A stretch of 64,000 bases of DNA. It comes from an uncultured Dysgonomonas sp. (GTDB lineage: Bacteria; Bacteroidota; Bacteroidia; Bacteroidales; Dysgonomonadaceae). The stretch covers positions 3,334,155-3,398,154 of the forward strand of contig NZ_LT599032.1 of assembly GCF_900079725.1 (NCBI RefSeq). Reading direction: 5' to 3'. The notes beneath the pieces are model-generated. The model saw nothing but the letters and a program-made list of their open reading frames with translations, ran no database searches and was not told where the DNA came from. Of this stretch, positions 27,422-35,418 are shown piece after piece. The translations under genes and the position numbers were made by a program. Within the stretch, counting starts at the first letter, position 1; every line of letters starts with the position of its first letter.

Positions 27422-27494
27422 AAATCTGTGATTGTTACGTTAAAAAAGACACAAAAGGGTTGGCAAAATTACCGGATTGCTTTGATTTGCTAAA

Positions 27495-27510
27495 TAGCTA
27501 TTTATAGCTA
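27495..27510. promoter_or_regulatory. Palindromic operator-like site (copy 1)
   Basis: TAGCTATTTATAGCTA has 6-bp arms around a 4-bp centre. Its 3' end falls where the -33 element of the downstream gene would be, and that promoter lacks a TTTG there. A 15/16 match in reverse orientation lies in the promoter of the PAS-LuxR gene at 28914-28929. It is probably a binding site for that regulator. Confidence 0.6.
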
Positions 27511-27528
27511 TATATCGCCCTGAATTTG

Positions 27529-27536
27529 TATCTTTG
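27529..27536 (+). promoter_or_regulatory. -7 element of the nucleotidyltransferase gene
   Basis: TATCTTTG matches TAnnTTTG, 17 nt upstream of the ATG at 27553. The position shows that an upstream in-frame ATG at 27526 is not the start. Confidence 0.65.
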
Positions 27537-27552
27537 CACCTTTACAAGGAAG

Positions 27553-28137
27553 ATGGATATTCTTACAGTTGCAGAACAGAACCGGCAAACCGCTTGGGAA
27601 ATACTGGAAGCCACCGGAATTATCCCGGCATGGGAACGTATCGGTGCGGAAGTTCATATTGTAGGCTCGCTCAAATCGGGTTTGATGATGAAAAGCAGGG
27701 ATATTGATATGCATGTCTATACCGATAAACTTGACATTGCAGAAAGTTTTTCTGTAATACAAAAATTGGCTGAAAATCCTGGCGTGAAAGAAATCCATTA
27801 CAAAAACGGGATCAACACGGAGGAAGAGTGTATCGAATGGCACGCTATATATGAAGATACCGATGCGAATAACTGGAAGTTCGATATGATCCATATTCGT
27901 AAGGGATCGAGGTACGACGGAGTAGTGGAGAAAGTAACCGATGCGATTATTTCGCGACTTACGCCTGAAATCAGAAATACGATCCTGCAAATAAAATACG
28001 ATATGCCGAACGGGGTTCAAGTTCCGGGAATAGAGATATACCATGCCGTATTTACCGGAGGTGTCGGAAATTACGAGGAATTGGAACGGTGGCGCAAGAC
28101 AAACCCGCTGACCGACAGTTTGGACTGGATGCCGTGA
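27553..28137 (+). CDS. Nucleotidyltransferase-fold protein
   Basis: A 194-residue soluble protein. GSLKSGLMMKSRDIDMHVY at residues 38-56 matches the GS-x(n)-DxD core of the pol-beta nucleotidyltransferase fold, and a third acidic residue may be in WKFDMIHI. The conserved C-terminal part includes IKYDMPNGVQVPGIEIYHAVF. The specific reaction (nucleotide transfer to an antibiotic, protein or RNA) cannot be told. It is convergent with the PAS-LuxR gene, 4 bp apart, and both promoters carry the same palindrome, suggesting a two-gene regulon. Confidence 0.65.
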   Translation: MDILTVAEQNRQTAWEILEATGIIPAWERIGAEVHIVGSLKSGLMMKSRDIDMHVYTDKLDIAESFSVIQKLAENPGVKEIHYKNGINTEEECIEWHAIYEDTDANNWKFDMIHIRKGSRYDGVVEKVTDAIISRLTPEIRNTILQIKYDMPNGVQVPGIEIYHAVFTGGVGNYEELERWRKTNPLTDSLDWMP

Positions 28138-28141
28138 ATAG

Positions 28142-28903
28142 CTATAGTGCCCCGAAACCACCGATTAAATTTACCGCTTCCATAGCGTTATCAACATGAA
28201 GTTTTGCCAATATGTTTTTCCGGTGGTTATTGACAGTGTAGATGCTTAGATTCAACTTATCGGCAATTTCCTTGCTCAAATGCCCCTGTCGAATCAGCAA
28301 TAGGATTTCCTTTTCACGTTTCGTCAATTGCTTTTCTACCGGAATAGGTAAAGATGTGAGCGTTTCGTTTGTTTTGATATTGACAACAGTACGCTTGACG
28401 TGGTTTGTGGGCAACTGATTTGGGGATATTTCCATAATTCCCATAACAATCCAAGCCTTGCCATTTTTATCGGTTTGGATAACCTGATGGCGGCTTATTA
28501 CATTTATATACTGCTTTTTTGTATTGAGCATCCGTAGCTGGAAAATCTGCTTGTAATCGTTCCTTTGTTCTGGAGGAAGCGAATAAATAAACTGCCCGTG
28601 TTCTATTTGGTATTCGGTCAGTTCTTTCCGGTCATCGGGATGAATCCTTTCTTCCAGAAAATCGCCATGCTCTTGTATCACTGTTATCTTTTCAGGCTCA
28701 TATCCGAAAATAGCGGAAAAACTTTCCGAAGCGAAGTCATATCTTCTTTGGAATACATCGACCGTAAAAATACAACTCCCGCTTATCCGGGCAAATTCCC
28801 GTATGGATTCCCTTTTCTCATTCCACAGATCGTAATCCACGTCAAGACCGCTTATCTGCTGTCTTGACCATAATTCTTCGGGGGTTATATCGTGCTGATC
28901 CAT
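28142..28903 (-). CDS. PAS-LuxR transcriptional regulator
   Basis: A 253-residue regulator from the ATG at 28903. Residues about 25-160 form a PAS-like sensor (CIFTVDVFQRRYDFASESFSAIFGY and ERIHPDDRKEL are typical PAS blocks). The C-terminal 65 residues are a LuxR/GerE helix-turn-helix (LTKREKEILLLIRQGHLSKEIADKLN then YTVNNHRKNILAKLHV, shown here in pieces of the motif). The longer frame to 28930 would place the promoter inside the gene. A palindrome lies between the -33 and -7 elements of its own promoter, implying autorepression. Confidence 0.85.
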   Translation of the reverse strand: MDQHDITPEELWSRQQISGLDVDYDLWNEKRESIREFARISGSCIFTVDVFQRRYDFASESFSAIFGYEPEKITVIQEHGDFLEERIHPDDRKELTEYQIEHGQFIYSLPPEQRNDYKQIFQLRMLNTKKQYINVISRHQVIQTDKNGKAWIVMGIMEISPNQLPTNHVKRTVVNIKTNETLTSLPIPVEKQLTKREKEILLLIRQGHLSKEIADKLNLSIYTVNNHRKNILAKLHVDNAMEAVNLIGGFGAL

Positions 28904-28907
28904 AGTG

Positions 28908-28937
28908 CAAAGGTAGCTATAAATAGCCATTTACAAA
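28908..28937 (-). promoter_or_regulatory. PAS-LuxR promoter with internal operator (copy 2)
   Basis: On the minus strand TTTG (28934-28937), an 18-nt spacer and TACCTTTG (28908-28915) form a canonical Bacteroidetes promoter just 5 nt before the ATG. The spacer holds TAGCTATAAATAGCCA (28914-28929, plus-strand reading), the near-twin of the site at 27495-27510. Confidence 0.7.
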
Positions 28938-29034
28938 CCATCTAACTTATTATATATTTGGATGCCACTAAGAAAATCCATAGTCAAACGATGATAATAT
29001 AAAATTCACTTATTAATCATAAAATCTGACATTT

Positions 29035-29686
29035 ATGGATCATTTAAAAAACACGAAGTTATTCAGCTTATTGTCTGATGCTTCACCAGTGACAAACAAA
29101 GAAATGCAAAGTGCCTATGAAAGTTTTATAGACCAAGCAGTAATCCTTAATCAGTCCGAATCTGACTACACAAAAATCTTTCGGATATTGAGTTTTACTC
29201 GTATTGAGTTTGATTCTCTAAGAGTGTCTTCTCTTTACGGGCAGGGGGAAAAATGTCTTGAAATTCGTCTTCCTTAAGAAAATCATCCTCTTCCTTGAAT
29301 CAGAAATTGAGTTGCTGAAACTCCAAATCCAACATCCCGCACAGTTCCACCCGACTAGTACGCAAACTTTCAAATCCACCTTATCACTCATTCCCAAGTC
29401 TGAAAATCTGGGTGTTATGGGTATGACCGAGATTCTCACTTCATTAAGTTTGTTGGGAGGAATGACCGATAACACCGGAGAAGATCCCACCACAATAGCT
29501 TTTGCCGATACCTTTGAACAGGCTTTTGGATTTAGCTATAACGATATTTATGACCGCCAATATGAATTGTTCCGGCGGAAACCTTGCAATCTCACTAAAA
29601 CGCTTGATGCCATGAAAACCGCTCTGATGAAAGAGTATAAAAAGCGTAAATCCCAAAGGGATAAAAAAGAAAATGAAAAAAGATGA
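29035..29686 (+). pseudogene. RteC-like protein, frameshifted
   Basis: Two overlapping frames form one protein. 29035-29277 gives 80 residues starting MDHLKNTKLFSLLSD. The second frame runs to 29686, is open from 29222, and continues with FLKKIILFLESEIELLKLQIQHP and a C-terminal FEQAFGFSYNDIYDRQYELFRRK block resembling RteC C-termini. RteC proteins control excision and transfer of Bacteroides conjugative elements. The shift is explained by one extra base within the G5A5 run at 29244-29253. It may be a true mutation, a sequencing error or, less likely, programmed slippage. The family assignment is tentative. Confidence 0.5.
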
Positions 29687-29834
29687 CTTTGTAAGCGGTT
29701 GATATATAGCTGATTGTTTTTTCAAGTAGAGGGGTCTGTACCGGACTCCTCTATTTTTATTGCTTCGTTCTGCTGAATTTTGCTTCATCAATCGATTGAG
29801 AATAAGAATGTTTAATCTGAAAAATGGAGCAATT

Positions 29835-30179
29835 ATGTATTTAGATAACGAAGATTTTGAAAAATGGATGGAAAAGCTATCCAAAAAACTGAACGAAATA
29901 GGGGCAGACCTTAAATCGCTCATCAATACAAAAGAAGTATTCGATGATGAAGAAAGGTTATTGGATAACCAAGATTTAGCTTTTCTTCTGAAAGTATCGA
30001 AGCGAACATTACAACGATATCGAAGCAGTAAAAAACTACCCTTCTTTATGATAGCCCACAAGACCTATTATCGGACTTCTGATGTGCGGGAGTTTGTGCG
30101 TTCGCACATGGATTTTCAAACCTATCAGGACTTTGAAAAGAAGCACCCAAAGGATGATAAGGATAAAAAAGATAAATGA
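29835..30179 (+). CDS. Excisionase-type HTH protein
   Basis: A 114-residue protein starting at the ATG at 29835; the open frame upstream to 29760 has a poor N-terminus. Residues about 45-85 carry the MerR/excisionase-like HTH_17 pattern LLDNQDLAFLLKVSKRTLQRYRSSKKLPFF followed by YRTSDVREFV; only the pattern is cited here. The N-terminus is a charged coiled-coil-like helix (DFEKWMEKLSKKLNEI). Two similar genes occur further on in the element. It probably regulates excision or transfer. Confidence 0.75.
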   Translation: MYLDNEDFEKWMEKLSKKLNEIGADLKSLINTKEVFDDEERLLDNQDLAFLLKVSKRTLQRYRSSKKLPFFMIAHKTYYRTSDVREFVRSHMDFQTYQDFEKKHPKDDKDKKDK

Positions 30180-30311
30180 TTCTGCTCTTTATGCTTTAAG
30201 CAGAATAGCGCAAGCGAATAAAGGCTTGTTTTAAGTTTACGCCTTCAAAAGTAGCTCCGCATTTAACAGAAACAACTTCGCCTACCGGCTCTGTTTGTTT
30301 CGCTAAATTAA

Positions 30312-30396
30312 GCAAGAGGGAACTGGACAAGTCCTGTTCTTCCCTCTTGCCCTGCGGGGCAAAGCCTTCGGCTTTAGCGGTTTGTATTAAACCGCT
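30312..30396. other. Hairpin cluster, candidate oriT
   Basis: Four perfect inverted repeats lie head to tail: 30312-30322 with 30340-30350 (11 bp, with an inner GGAC/GTCC hairpin), 30348-30352 with 30357-30361, 30361-30366 with 30370-30375, and 30376-30383 with 30389-30396. They sit directly upstream of the btgA/btgB-like genes, the usual position of an origin of transfer in Bacteroides mobilizable elements. No nick site can be assigned by eye. The remainder of 30180-30311 shows nothing clear. Confidence 0.5.
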
Positions 30397-30455
30397 GTAA
30401 TTAGTCTAATAATTAGCTTTTGAATATTATCGCTAATTATCAGGCATTTAAAGGT

Positions 30456-31088
30456 ATGAATTCCCATGAAAAAGTAATTATCATGCAAAATAAAGGTCAG
30501 AAGATAATATATACTACCGTTTCCATAGACAAGGAAACGGGTCGGTTAGTTGAAAAGATATGTAAACGCTATTCGCTGAAAAAGAGTGAAGTTGTAAAAT
30601 TGGCATTCGGGTATATTGACAAGGCTCATATCAACCCTGCCGATGCTCCTGAATCCGTAAAATCAGAACTTGCCAAGATTAACAAACGACAGGATGATAT
30701 AATCCGATTCATCCGAAGATACGAAGAAGACCAGCTAAACCCGATGATACGCACAAGCCATTCAATAGCTGTCCGCTTCGATACTGCCATAAAAGAGCAG
30801 AAAGAATTAATAAGCTCGGAGATAAATATCTCACGGGAGTTACAGGATAATGTTCTGAAAAAAATAAGCGAAACATTCAACCAACATGCAGAAGTGATTA
30901 ATAACCAAGCCAAACAAATAAACGACCTTGTCCAAGCTATAAATTTATCTTCCAGGAAACAAGAACGGAACAATAATAAACTCCTGAAACTGATTTCCCT
31001 TTATTCGGAATTGACTACCTGCGGAGTAATGGATGGCAAGCGGAAAGAGAACCTGAAAGCAGAAATAAACGACCTGATAAACGAGTAA
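30456..31088 (+). CDS. BtgA/BfmA-like mobilization protein
   Basis: A 210-residue protein from the ATG at 30456 (another Met at 30483 is possible, and a TTG at 30420 less so). The N-terminus has a ribbon-helix-helix-like start (TVSIDKETGRLVEKICKRY then LKKSEVVKLAFGYI) and the rest is a long charged coiled coil with IRFIRRYEEDQLNPMIRTSHSI, as in BtgA-type accessory mobilization proteins. It likely binds oriT and assists the relaxase. It lies 5 bp before the relaxase-like gene. Confidence 0.78.
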   Translation: MNSHEKVIIMQNKGQKIIYTTVSIDKETGRLVEKICKRYSLKKSEVVKLAFGYIDKAHINPADAPESVKSELAKINKRQDDIIRFIRRYEEDQLNPMIRTSHSIAVRFDTAIKEQKELISSEINISRELQDNVLKKISETFNQHAEVINNQAKQINDLVQAINLSSRKQERNNNKLLKLISLYSELTTCGVMDGKRKENLKAEINDLINE

Positions 31089-31093
31089 CTCCA

Positions 31094-31975
31094 ATGAACA
31101 TAGATTTCCCGCCACCGTCCAAAGGCACATACAACAATGCAGGCAGTAGCCGGAGATTAGCCGACTATTGCGAGCATGAAGATTTAGAACGTATGGAGCA
31201 GGGAATCTATACCGAAGGATTTTTCAATTTGGCAGACGATAATATCTACAAATCACAGGTTGTAAAAGATATAGACGGCAATATCGGTCAGCTAATGAAA
31301 ACGGATGCCAAGTTTTACGCTATCCACGTCAGCCCATCGGAGAAAGAACTCAAAGCAATGGGTAATACCGAACAGGAACAAGCCGAAGCCATGAAACGAT
31401 ATATCCGGGAAGTAGTCATTCCTGAATATGCCAAGAATTTCAATAAAGGACTATCGGCAGAAGATATTAAGTTTTATGGCAAGATACATTTCAATCGGGA
31501 CAGGTCAAACAATGAACTGAATATGCACTGCCACTTGATTGTCAGCCGAAAAGACCAGAGCAACAAAAAGAAACTATCCCCGCTTACCAACCATAAGAAT
31601 ACCAAGAAAGGAGCAATCAAAGGCGGTTTTGACCGTACTAACCTGTTCCGACAGGCAGAACAGGGTTTTGATAGGTTATTTAACTACGATAGGCAACTAA
31701 CAGAATCTTTTGAATATTATAACACCATGAAGAACGGTAATATATCCGACCAACTTAAAATGCAGGAGCAACAGATTTCCGATGAAAGGAAAAATACAAA
31801 TGTGCAAGTAGGCATGTATGTAGATGAGCTGGAAAGTAAACTATCTGCCAACCTATCCGAATTAGGTTTATCCTCTGTATTGGGCATTATATCTCCCGAA
31901 CCGAGCAATACACTTGATGAACAAATACCCGTGAAAAGAAAAAAGAAGAAGCCCAAACGAGGGTTCAAGAGGTAA
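31094..31975 (+). CDS. BtgB-like relaxase (DUF5712 family)
   Basis: A 293-residue mobilization protein. LNMHCHLIVSRKDQSNKKKLSP near residues 148-169 contains the HxH metal-binding pattern of relaxases (shown in part: MHCHLIVSRKD). An upstream conserved segment is FYAIHVSPSEKEL, and GGFDRTNLFRQAEQGFDRLF follows. These fit the clindamycin-resistance transfer factor BtgB family. The C-terminus is basic (KRKKKKPKRGFKR). It would nick oriT and pilot DNA when a helper conjugation system is present; no such system is in this window. Confidence 0.8.
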   Translation: MNIDFPPPSKGTYNNAGSSRRLADYCEHEDLERMEQGIYTEGFFNLADDNIYKSQVVKDIDGNIGQLMKTDAKFYAIHVSPSEKELKAMGNTEQEQAEAMKRYIREVVIPEYAKNFNKGLSAEDIKFYGKIHFNRDRSNNELNMHCHLIVSRKDQSNKKKLSPLTNHKNTKKGAIKGGFDRTNLFRQAEQGFDRLFNYDRQLTESFEYYNTMKNGNISDQLKMQEQQISDERKNTNVQVGMYVDELESKLSANLSELGLSSVLGIISPEPSNTLDEQIPVKRKKKKPKRGFKR

Positions 31976-32047
31976 TGTGATTCTTTATTCATTTGATTTA
32001 CAAAAGTACATTCCGGCAATAGAACGGAAACACCAAGCCGCAAGCGG

Positions 32048-32097
32048 TTTTTAGAAATTTCTTCCTTTCCGTACCGGAAAGAGTAAATTTCTAAAAA
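32048..32097. terminator. Long two-tier hairpin after the relaxase gene
   Basis: A 13-bp outer stem (32048-32060 with 32085-32097) encloses a second 7-bp stem (32065-32071 with 32075-32081) and a 3-nt loop. It is 70 bp past the relaxase stop. A terminator is the simplest reading; a structured recombination or replication site is possible. The rest of 31976-32309 is gene-free. Confidence 0.55.
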
Positions 32098-32309
32098 GTG
32101 TTGCCTTATCTATTCCCTGCATGAGTGAAACGTATATCAATTGAAAAAAGAGAAAAAACATGTGTTGTTAGATGATGAATTACGCCAACCTATTCCACTT
32201 CCAGCCACTGCATCAAACTTCTGAAAATCAATTCATATTTTACTTTTCTTTGCCGGTAGTTCATTGCAATGGAACAGATTTAAGTAATAACATTAAAAAG
32301 AAAACAAAT

Positions 32310-32597
32310 ATGGAAGTAATAGCAATAGAAGGCAAAACCTTCGGACTGGTAAAAGAACGGTTCGAGTCTTTTGCCAAACAAATCAAACAATGGTGCGGAA
32401 CGGATCAGCCAAATAACAAATGGCTTGACAATCAGGATGTATGTACTCTCCTGAACATTTCCAAGCGGACATTACAATATTACCGCAACACAGGTAAAAT
32501 ATCTTTCTCGCAAGTCAACAATAAATGCTACTATAAAGCATCTGATGTTGAGAAACTACTCAATGATTCTAAAATCTCAAAATCCGGTAAGAAATGA
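32310..32597 (+). CDS. Excisionase-type HTH protein
   Basis: A 95-residue protein from the ATG at 32310. The upstream open frame to 32172 has low-quality sequence and is not preferred. LDNQDVCTLLNISKRTLQYYR with YKASDVEKLL is an HTH_17 pattern like those of the other two small HTH genes in this element. It overlaps the next gene by 4 bp (ATGA), so it is translationally coupled to DUF3876. Confidence 0.75.
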   Translation: MEVIAIEGKTFGLVKERFESFAKQIKQWCGTDQPNNKWLDNQDVCTLLNISKRTLQYYRNTGKISFSQVNNKCYYKASDVEKLLNDSKISKSGKK

Positions 32598-32872
32598 AAG
32601 AGCAGTCATTTGATTTAAAAGTTCTGTCCGGAAATTGGGAAAGTGTAAACCTAAATCCGACAGTTATCATTTATCGGGATGGAGAACATTATATGCTAAG
32701 TGTAATCCACATGAACGAAACGAGTAAACAGGCAACTCCTGCTACTTATGAAATTCAGGAAGATGAAGGCGGTTTCTTTATCAACTACAATCTGAAACGG
32801 GTAGCTATCAACTATGATAAGAAACAGGATTTATTAACTATCTCTGCATTGGGCGACTATATGCGGAACTAA
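32594..32872 (+). CDS. DUF3876 domain protein
   Basis: A 92-residue acidic protein of a beta-rich, single-domain type: LSGNWESVNLNPTVIIYRDG, then MLSVIHMN, then GGFFINYNLKRVAINYD. This matches the small DUF3876 family found in Bacteroides conjugative and mobilizable elements next to HTH genes. The function is unknown. It lies between two HTH genes. Confidence 0.72.
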   Translation: MKEQSFDLKVLSGNWESVNLNPTVIIYRDGEHYMLSVIHMNETSKQATPATYEIQEDEGGFFINYNLKRVAINYDKKQDLLTISALGDYMRN

Positions 32873-32885
32873 AATCGTTTTTTAT

Positions 32886-33182
32886 ATGGAAATATTAGAT
32901 AAGAAATCCGAGGTAATAACCTCATTGTTTCGTTCATTAGACGAAATACAGGATGCTATCAGGGAAGCCTTTAAGCGGAGGACACCGCACCTGAATGGAG
33001 AAAAGTATCTTACAAACAACGAAGTAAGTAAATTGCTTAGCCTAAGTACACGCACGCTCCAAGATTGGCGGGATAACGGAGTTATCAGTTACATACAAAT
33101 ATCAGGTAAAATTCTCTATCGCCAGTCTGACATACTGAAATTATTGGAGGATAATTTTGAAAAATCATGGCGTGAAGAGTAG
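32886..33182 (+). CDS. Excisionase-type HTH protein
   Basis: A 98-residue protein with the same layout as the other small HTH proteins of the element: a helical N-terminus (FRSLDEIQDAIREAFKR), then LTNNEVSKLLSLSTRTLQDWR and ILYRQSDILKLLED. Such proteins often control excision together with the integrase. It ends 72 bp before the integrase stop on the other strand, with a bidirectional terminator between them. Confidence 0.75.
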   Translation: MEILDKKSEVITSLFRSLDEIQDAIREAFKRRTPHLNGEKYLTNNEVSKLLSLSTRTLQDWRDNGVISYIQISGKILYRQSDILKLLEDNFEKSWREE

Positions 33183-33193
33183 AATAAACCACT

Positions 33194-33234
33194 AAACAAG
33201 AAAAGCGAGTTTTTAAGGCTCGCTTTTCTTGTTT
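33194..33234. terminator. Bidirectional terminator between HTH gene and int
   Basis: A perfect 16-bp inverted repeat (33194-33209 with 33219-33234) with a 9-nt loop and A/T flanks lies between convergent genes. Confidence 0.88.
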
Positions 33235-33253
33235 TGGAACAGATAATTATTCT

Positions 33254-34474
33254 TTATCCAAATTTAGCTTCCACCTGTTGCATATCCCGCAAAATAGAAC
33301 TATCCAGTACTTTAGCATAATGTTGTGTCATTTTTGTATTGGAATGACCGAGAATTTTAGCCACATTTTCTATCGAAACATTATTGGCTAAAAAAACAAC
33401 GGTAGCCGCCGTATGACGGGCTGTGTGAGTGCTCAATTTCTTCGTAATTCCGCACAGATCAGCGATTTCCTTCAAATAACTATTCATCTTTTGATTACTT
33501 AAAACAGGTAACAAAACATTCTGTTTTAGACATTCGGGATGGTCTTTGTATTTATCAAGAATAACCTTTGCTGCACTGATTACAGGAATATTGCACATAT
33601 TCCCTGTTTTTTGGCGAGGTTTACGAATCCACAATGTTCCGTTATTATCAGTGACCAAATGGGAGGAACTTAATTGCTTAACATCTATAAAAGCAAGACC
33701 AGTCAGCGAGCAGAAACAAAATATATCCCGGACTACTTCTAACCTTTTAATAGTAAACTCTTTATTCATTATCCGTTCCAATTCTTCCTGACTTAAAAAA
33801 TCGACATCAACTTTATCATGTTTGAACTGGATTCCCATAAAAGGATCTTTCTTTATCCATTCATTGGCAAGGGCAATGCGGATAATCTTCTTTAGGTTTT
33901 TCAGGTGTTTCAATGCCGAGTTATGTTGCAGGTTTCGTTCCGCTTTCAGGTAAAACTCAAAATCCTGAATAAACACACGGGAAACCTCTTTCAGCAGGAT
34001 ATCTTCTTTTTTCGTGGTGTGTTTGATAAATGCTTTTAGGGTATTCAACGATGTTTCAAACTTTTCGACAGTTGAAGCGGAAAAGTCTTTTCCTATCAAA
34101 GCCCGGCAACGTTTATTATGCTCCGTATAGACTTCCACGAGTGTTTTTTGTGATTCATCCCGCCCATATAATTTATCCCTGATAGCGTCAGCCGTAACAC
34201 GGACACCGTCTATTTCCAACTCCCGGTGGATTTGAAGCACTTTTGCCCGCATCGTATCAATATAGCGGTTCAGTTCTTTGCCGACCTTACCGGTAGAGGT
34301 ACAGCACTCCCTTGTCTGATTCCAATGTTCAACCGCTACACTCCTTTTGATAGAAATATCAACCGCCCTGCAATTAACAGAAATACGCATACAAATAGGT
34401 GCTTCCCCGTTTTTCAACATCTTGTGCTTTCTAAGTAGAAAGTTCACGTTAAAGGTACTTTTCTTTAATCCCAT
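33254..34474 (-). CDS. Tyrosine recombinase/integrase
   Basis: A 406-residue integrase of the Bacteroides mobile-element type. An N-terminal arm-binding domain is followed by a SAM-like core-binding domain (residues about 110-210) and the catalytic domain. Arg is in CSLTGLAFIDVKQL context (with Thr-Gly-Leu followed by Ala-Phe where many have Arg), and HTARHTAATVVFLANN gives His and Arg, with the Tyr in TQHYAKV near the C-terminus. The first catalytic Arg position reads TGLAF rather than TGLRxSD, as is common in this subgroup. It marks the right side of the mobilizable element. Confidence 0.88.
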   Translation of the reverse strand: MGLKKSTFNVNFLLRKHKMLKNGEAPICMRISVNCRAVDISIKRSVAVEHWNQTRECCTSTGKVGKELNRYIDTMRAKVLQIHRELEIDGVRVTADAIRDKLYGRDESQKTLVEVYTEHNKRCRALIGKDFSASTVEKFETSLNTLKAFIKHTTKKEDILLKEVSRVFIQDFEFYLKAERNLQHNSALKHLKNLKKIIRIALANEWIKKDPFMGIQFKHDKVDVDFLSQEELERIMNKEFTIKRLEVVRDIFCFCSLTGLAFIDVKQLSSSHLVTDNNGTLWIRKPRQKTGNMCNIPVISAAKVILDKYKDHPECLKQNVLLPVLSNQKMNSYLKEIADLCGITKKLSTHTARHTAATVVFLANNVSIENVAKILGHSNTKMTQHYAKVLDSSILRDMQQVEAKFG

Positions 34475-35385
34475 GATAAACTCCTTTCATTCATTACAAA
34501 ATTACTATTAAGAGTTCATTTACGGACTATGTAAAAATCTGAAATACAAGGAATAAGAATCCAGAAAGTGGGACATTTTGTGAGAATTATAAAGTCCCAC
34601 GGATTAGCCTTTTTTGAATGCGTTTTTATGGGATTTTTTGCCGGGGTAGGTAAAAAGAAAAAGTCCCGTATTCTATTGAATATCAGGACTTTTCTTTGAT
34701 TTTCTAAATCTATTGGCGGTATGGACGGAGAACGAACCAACGGTCACAGGAGCGAAACATATGTAAAAGTGAAAAGTGAAGAACTAAAAGTGGAAAATGA
34801 GCAAGAGCAAGTTATAGAACAGATGCCTGTCGCACAACCATCCGTCGCCCTGGTAGAGAAGGCTAAGGTGAATCTTTATCCGTTTTTGCCTCCGGGATAT
34901 ACATCGAGGACGGATTGAGAAAGGGAGAAGTAGAAAGTAAAGAGATCCGAGTAGACGAGGTACGAGATACAAGTTGTTAACTGATGGCTGTTAACTGACG
35001 GGATGCTTTACTCAGCAAGCTAATTATTAATTGCTTCCAGTGTCACCTTTGTTACTTTTTGGAAAAAGATACAAGTAAACGAGATACAAGATACAAGTTG
35101 CTAACTGTTTACTGTTAACTGTAAATAGTGTTCTTTGTGCGCCTCTTGTGGTAAAGAGATTTAACCAACTAAGTACACGAAGGAAATCACAAAGGGCACA
35201 AAGGCTAAAAATACTGTTACTTTTGTTACCTTTTTAACAAGTAATGAGTTTTAAGCAATAAGTAATAAGTTGAGAACTGTATTTCTGTTGACTGCTAACT
35301 GTTTACTGTTAACTGTAAATGGTGTCACCTTTGTTACTTTTTATTCTTCCGAAGAGGATTAGTTTTTTATGTAACAGAAACAGTG
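34475..35385. other. Gene-poor, repeat-rich spacer between int and mnmE
   Basis: 911 bp without a clear gene. Near the left are two imperfect hairpins (GTGGGAC around 34567 with GTCCCAC near 34590-34600; AAAAGTCC near 34652 with GGACTTTT near 34680). A 65-codon frame at 34721-34918 is low-complexity (Lys/Glu/Val) and has no recognised relatives; I do not call it a gene. 34919-35340 is filled with short reiterated pieces such as GATACAAG, TGTTTACTGTTAACTG and GTNACCTTTGTTAC. The attachment site of the element is probably somewhere left of 34720. Confidence 0.5.
35213..35340 (+). repeat. Dispersed intergenic repeat, copy A
   Basis: This stretch is closely matched, in reverse complement, by 58670-58790. 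Shared blocks in order include AACAAGTAATGAGTTTTAA, CAATAAGTAATAAGTTGAG, ACTGCTAACTGT and CACCTTTGTTAC. Copy A has an extra internal TTACTGTTAACTG-type duplication. There is no ORF. It is a multi-copy spacer repeat, since the second copy lies 23 kb away in the opposite orientation. Confidence 0.8.
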
Positions 35386-35393
35386 TAACTTTG
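35386..35393 (+). promoter_or_regulatory. -7 element of mnmE
   Basis: TAACTTTG matches TAnnTTTG, 26 nt before the ATG at 35419, with TTTT at the expected -33 position (35364-35367). Confidence 0.6.
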
Positions 35394-35418
35394 AGGGGAT
35401 AAATTGGGAGAACAAAAT

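Larger units (their letters stand above)
29035..34474. mobile_element. Mobilizable element with BtgA/BtgB-like genes and integrase
   Basis: A run of transfer-type genes ends at a tyrosine integrase on the opposite strand: RteC-like fragment, excisionase-like HTH genes, hairpin cluster, btgA-like, btgB-like, HTH, DUF3876, HTH, int. This gene set is typical of Bacteroides mobilizable transposons. I found no convincing direct repeats to mark attL/attR, so the borders given are those of the first and last genes. The element may extend left to include the accessory genes from 22.8 kb and right to about 34.7 kb. Confidence 0.75.

Noticed and set aside
28931-34720. Direct repeats that would mark attL/attR of the mobilizable element
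   Set aside because: I compared the two flanks by eye and found no shared block longer than expected by chance.
34721-34918. 65-codon frame right of the integrase
   Set aside because: Low-complexity Lys/Glu/Val sequence, no recognised relatives, and located in a repeat-rich spacer; possible gene remnant only.
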